DNA of 21,331 bases from Betaproteobacteria bacterium (GTDB lineage: Bacteria > Pseudomonadota > Gammaproteobacteria > Burkholderiales > Burkholderiaceae_C): contig JANXLW010000314.1 of NCBI GenBank assembly GCA_025354965.1, positions 1 to 21,331 on the forward strand. The letters run 5' to 3'. This document shows positions 20,502 to 21,331 of this stretch, piece after piece. A program made the position numbers and the translations under genes. The notes under the pieces are model-generated. The model was not told the origin of the DNA, did no database searches, and saw only the letters and a list, made by a program, of their open reading frames with translations. Position 1 is the first letter of the stretch; each line of letters begins with the position of its first letter.

Positions 20502-21331
20502 GAAGGGTTTGACCGGGCACCGGGCGTGCCACGCCTCAACAGCATGGCATCGCCGTAACTGAAAAAGCGGTACTTCTCAGCGATGGCATGACGGTACAGC
20601 GCCATGACATGTTCATGGCCGGCAAAGGCGCTCACCAGCATCACCAGGCTGGACTTGGGCAGGTGAAAATTGGTTACCAGCAAGTCCACCAGTTGGAAGT
20701 CAAACCCGGGCGTGATGAATATTCGCGTATCGCCTGACGTTTGACCGCTTTGCGCCCACGACTCCAGTGTGCGCACGGTGGTGGTGCCCACTGCTATCAG
20801 ACGGCCACCGCGCGCACGGCAATCGGCAATTGCCTGTTGCGTGGAAATGGGCACCTCATACCACTCGCTATGCATCTGGTGCTCGGCCAGGTTTTCGGTC
20901 TTCACCGGCTGGAACGTACCCGCCCCAACATGCAGGGTGACGTGGGCGCGCTTGACACCCATGGCGTCAATGGCGGCGAGCAGCGCCTCGTCAAAATGCA
21001 GCGCGGCAGTCGGTGCAGCAACGGCGCCAGGATTTTTTGCGAAGACGGTCTGGTAGCGCGCCGCATCTTCAACCGAATCGTTGTGCTTGATGTAGGGTGG
21101 CAGCGGCACGTGGCCGTGCGCTTCGAGCAGCGCGAACGGATCGCCCGGAAAGCGCAACCGCAAGAGCGAGTCATCGGCACCGCCGCGTCCCAGCACCTGC
21201 GCATCGAACGCGCCGGCGAAGCGGATCGTTGAACCCGCGCGCGGCGACTTGCTCGCGCGCACATGGGCCAGCACCTCGTGGTCGGGCAGCACGCGCTCGA
21301 CCAGCGCTTCCACTGCACCGCCGCTCGCCTT
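20498..21331 (-). CDS. queA: S-adenosylmethionine:tRNA ribosyltransferase-isomerase QueA, C-terminal 277 residues
   Basis: The enzyme transfers and rearranges the ribosyl part of SAM onto preQ1 in tRNA to make epoxyqueuosine, the penultimate step of queuosine synthesis. The reading frame is open to the right edge, beginning KASGGAVEALVERVL, so roughly the first 70 of about 345 residues are missing. Family landmarks are present: LLRLRFPGD, then LPPYIKHND, RYQTVFAKNPGAVAAPTAALHF, VTLHVGAGTFQPVK, HSEWYEVP, AVGTTTVRTLES, FITPGFDF and TNFHLPKSSLVMLVSAFAG. It converges on the CBS gene; the two TAA stops share the palindrome TTAA at 20498-20501. Confidence 0.96.
   Translation of the reverse strand, partial: KASGGAVEALVERVLPDHEVLAHVRASKSPRAGSTIRFAGAFDAQVLGRGGADDSLLRLRFPGDPFALLEAHGHVPLPPYIKHNDSVEDAARYQTVFAKNPGAVAAPTAALHFDEALLAAIDAMGVKRAHVTLHVGAGTFQPVKTENLAEHQMHSEWYEVPISTQQAIADCRARGGRLIAVGTTTVRTLESWAQSGQTSGDTRIFITPGFDFQLVDLLVTNFHLPKSSLVMLVSAFAGHEHVMALYRHAIAEKYRFFSYGDAMLLRRGTPGARSNPS

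Noticed and set aside
1..21331. CRISPR arrays, tRNA genes, insertion sequences, prophage or toxin-antitoxin genes.
   Set aside because: No spaced repeat series, cloverleaf, transposase or integrase sequence, or paired small toxin-antitoxin frames were seen.

Overview
The window looks like a chromosomal piece of a Gram-negative betaproteobacterium, most likely Burkholderiales/Comamonadaceae of the Rhodoferax/Polaromonas type. This is inferred from the moderately high GC content, the family style of the proteins (TctE-type kinase, Porin_4-type porin, SsuA/NMT1-type importer, MOFRL glycerate kinase, QueA) and a DUF3494 ice-binding gene, which hints at a cold habitat. There are no tRNA or rRNA genes, insertion sequences, phage genes or CRISPR arrays. 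Gene density is ordinary and the longest gap between genes is about 240 bases.

Left part (1-4073): the 5' part of a nitrilase-superfamily hydrolase on the minus strand, divergent from a CBS-domain gene; a glycine-zipper envelope protein; and a 76-residue orphan membrane or secreted protein behind a near-consensus sigma-54 promoter. A minus-strand pair follows, a two-PDZ HtrA/Deg protease overlapping by 4 bases a Spy/CpxP-like periplasmic protein.

Centre (4213-10683): a TctD/TctE-like two-component system on the minus strand, divergent from a porin with a coiled-coil N-terminus and then a complete ABC importer (binding protein, ATPase, permease). The intergenic region between regulator and porin carries a perfect 11-bp tandem repeat, a good candidate binding site for the regulator. 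A strong intrinsic terminator lies between porin and importer. The layout suggests regulated uptake of an unknown anionic or organic solute. The protease pair downstream of the kinase may instead, or also, belong to the same regulon.

Right-centre (10740-16033): cardiolipin synthase, then a co-directional minus-strand set running from 15044 down to 12204: a fused monoheme cytochrome/outer-membrane beta-barrel protein, a diheme periplasmic cytochrome c, and a YceI-family protein. This is the most interesting unit: it has the parts for moving electrons across the outer membrane (Cyc2-like architecture) into the periplasm. A helical-repeat orphan gene is divergent from it, and the shared control region carries an inverted repeat and a weak FNR-like box.

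Right part (16189-21331): a lipoprotein-type ice-binding gene broken by an 11-bp tandem duplication that could be reversible, glycerate 2-kinase, an acyl-CoA synthetase, a small CBS-domain gene behind a well-placed FNR-type box, and the C-terminal part of QueA, which overlaps the CBS gene tail-to-tail by 4 bases. All functional calls come from reading the sequence by eye; no database search was run.
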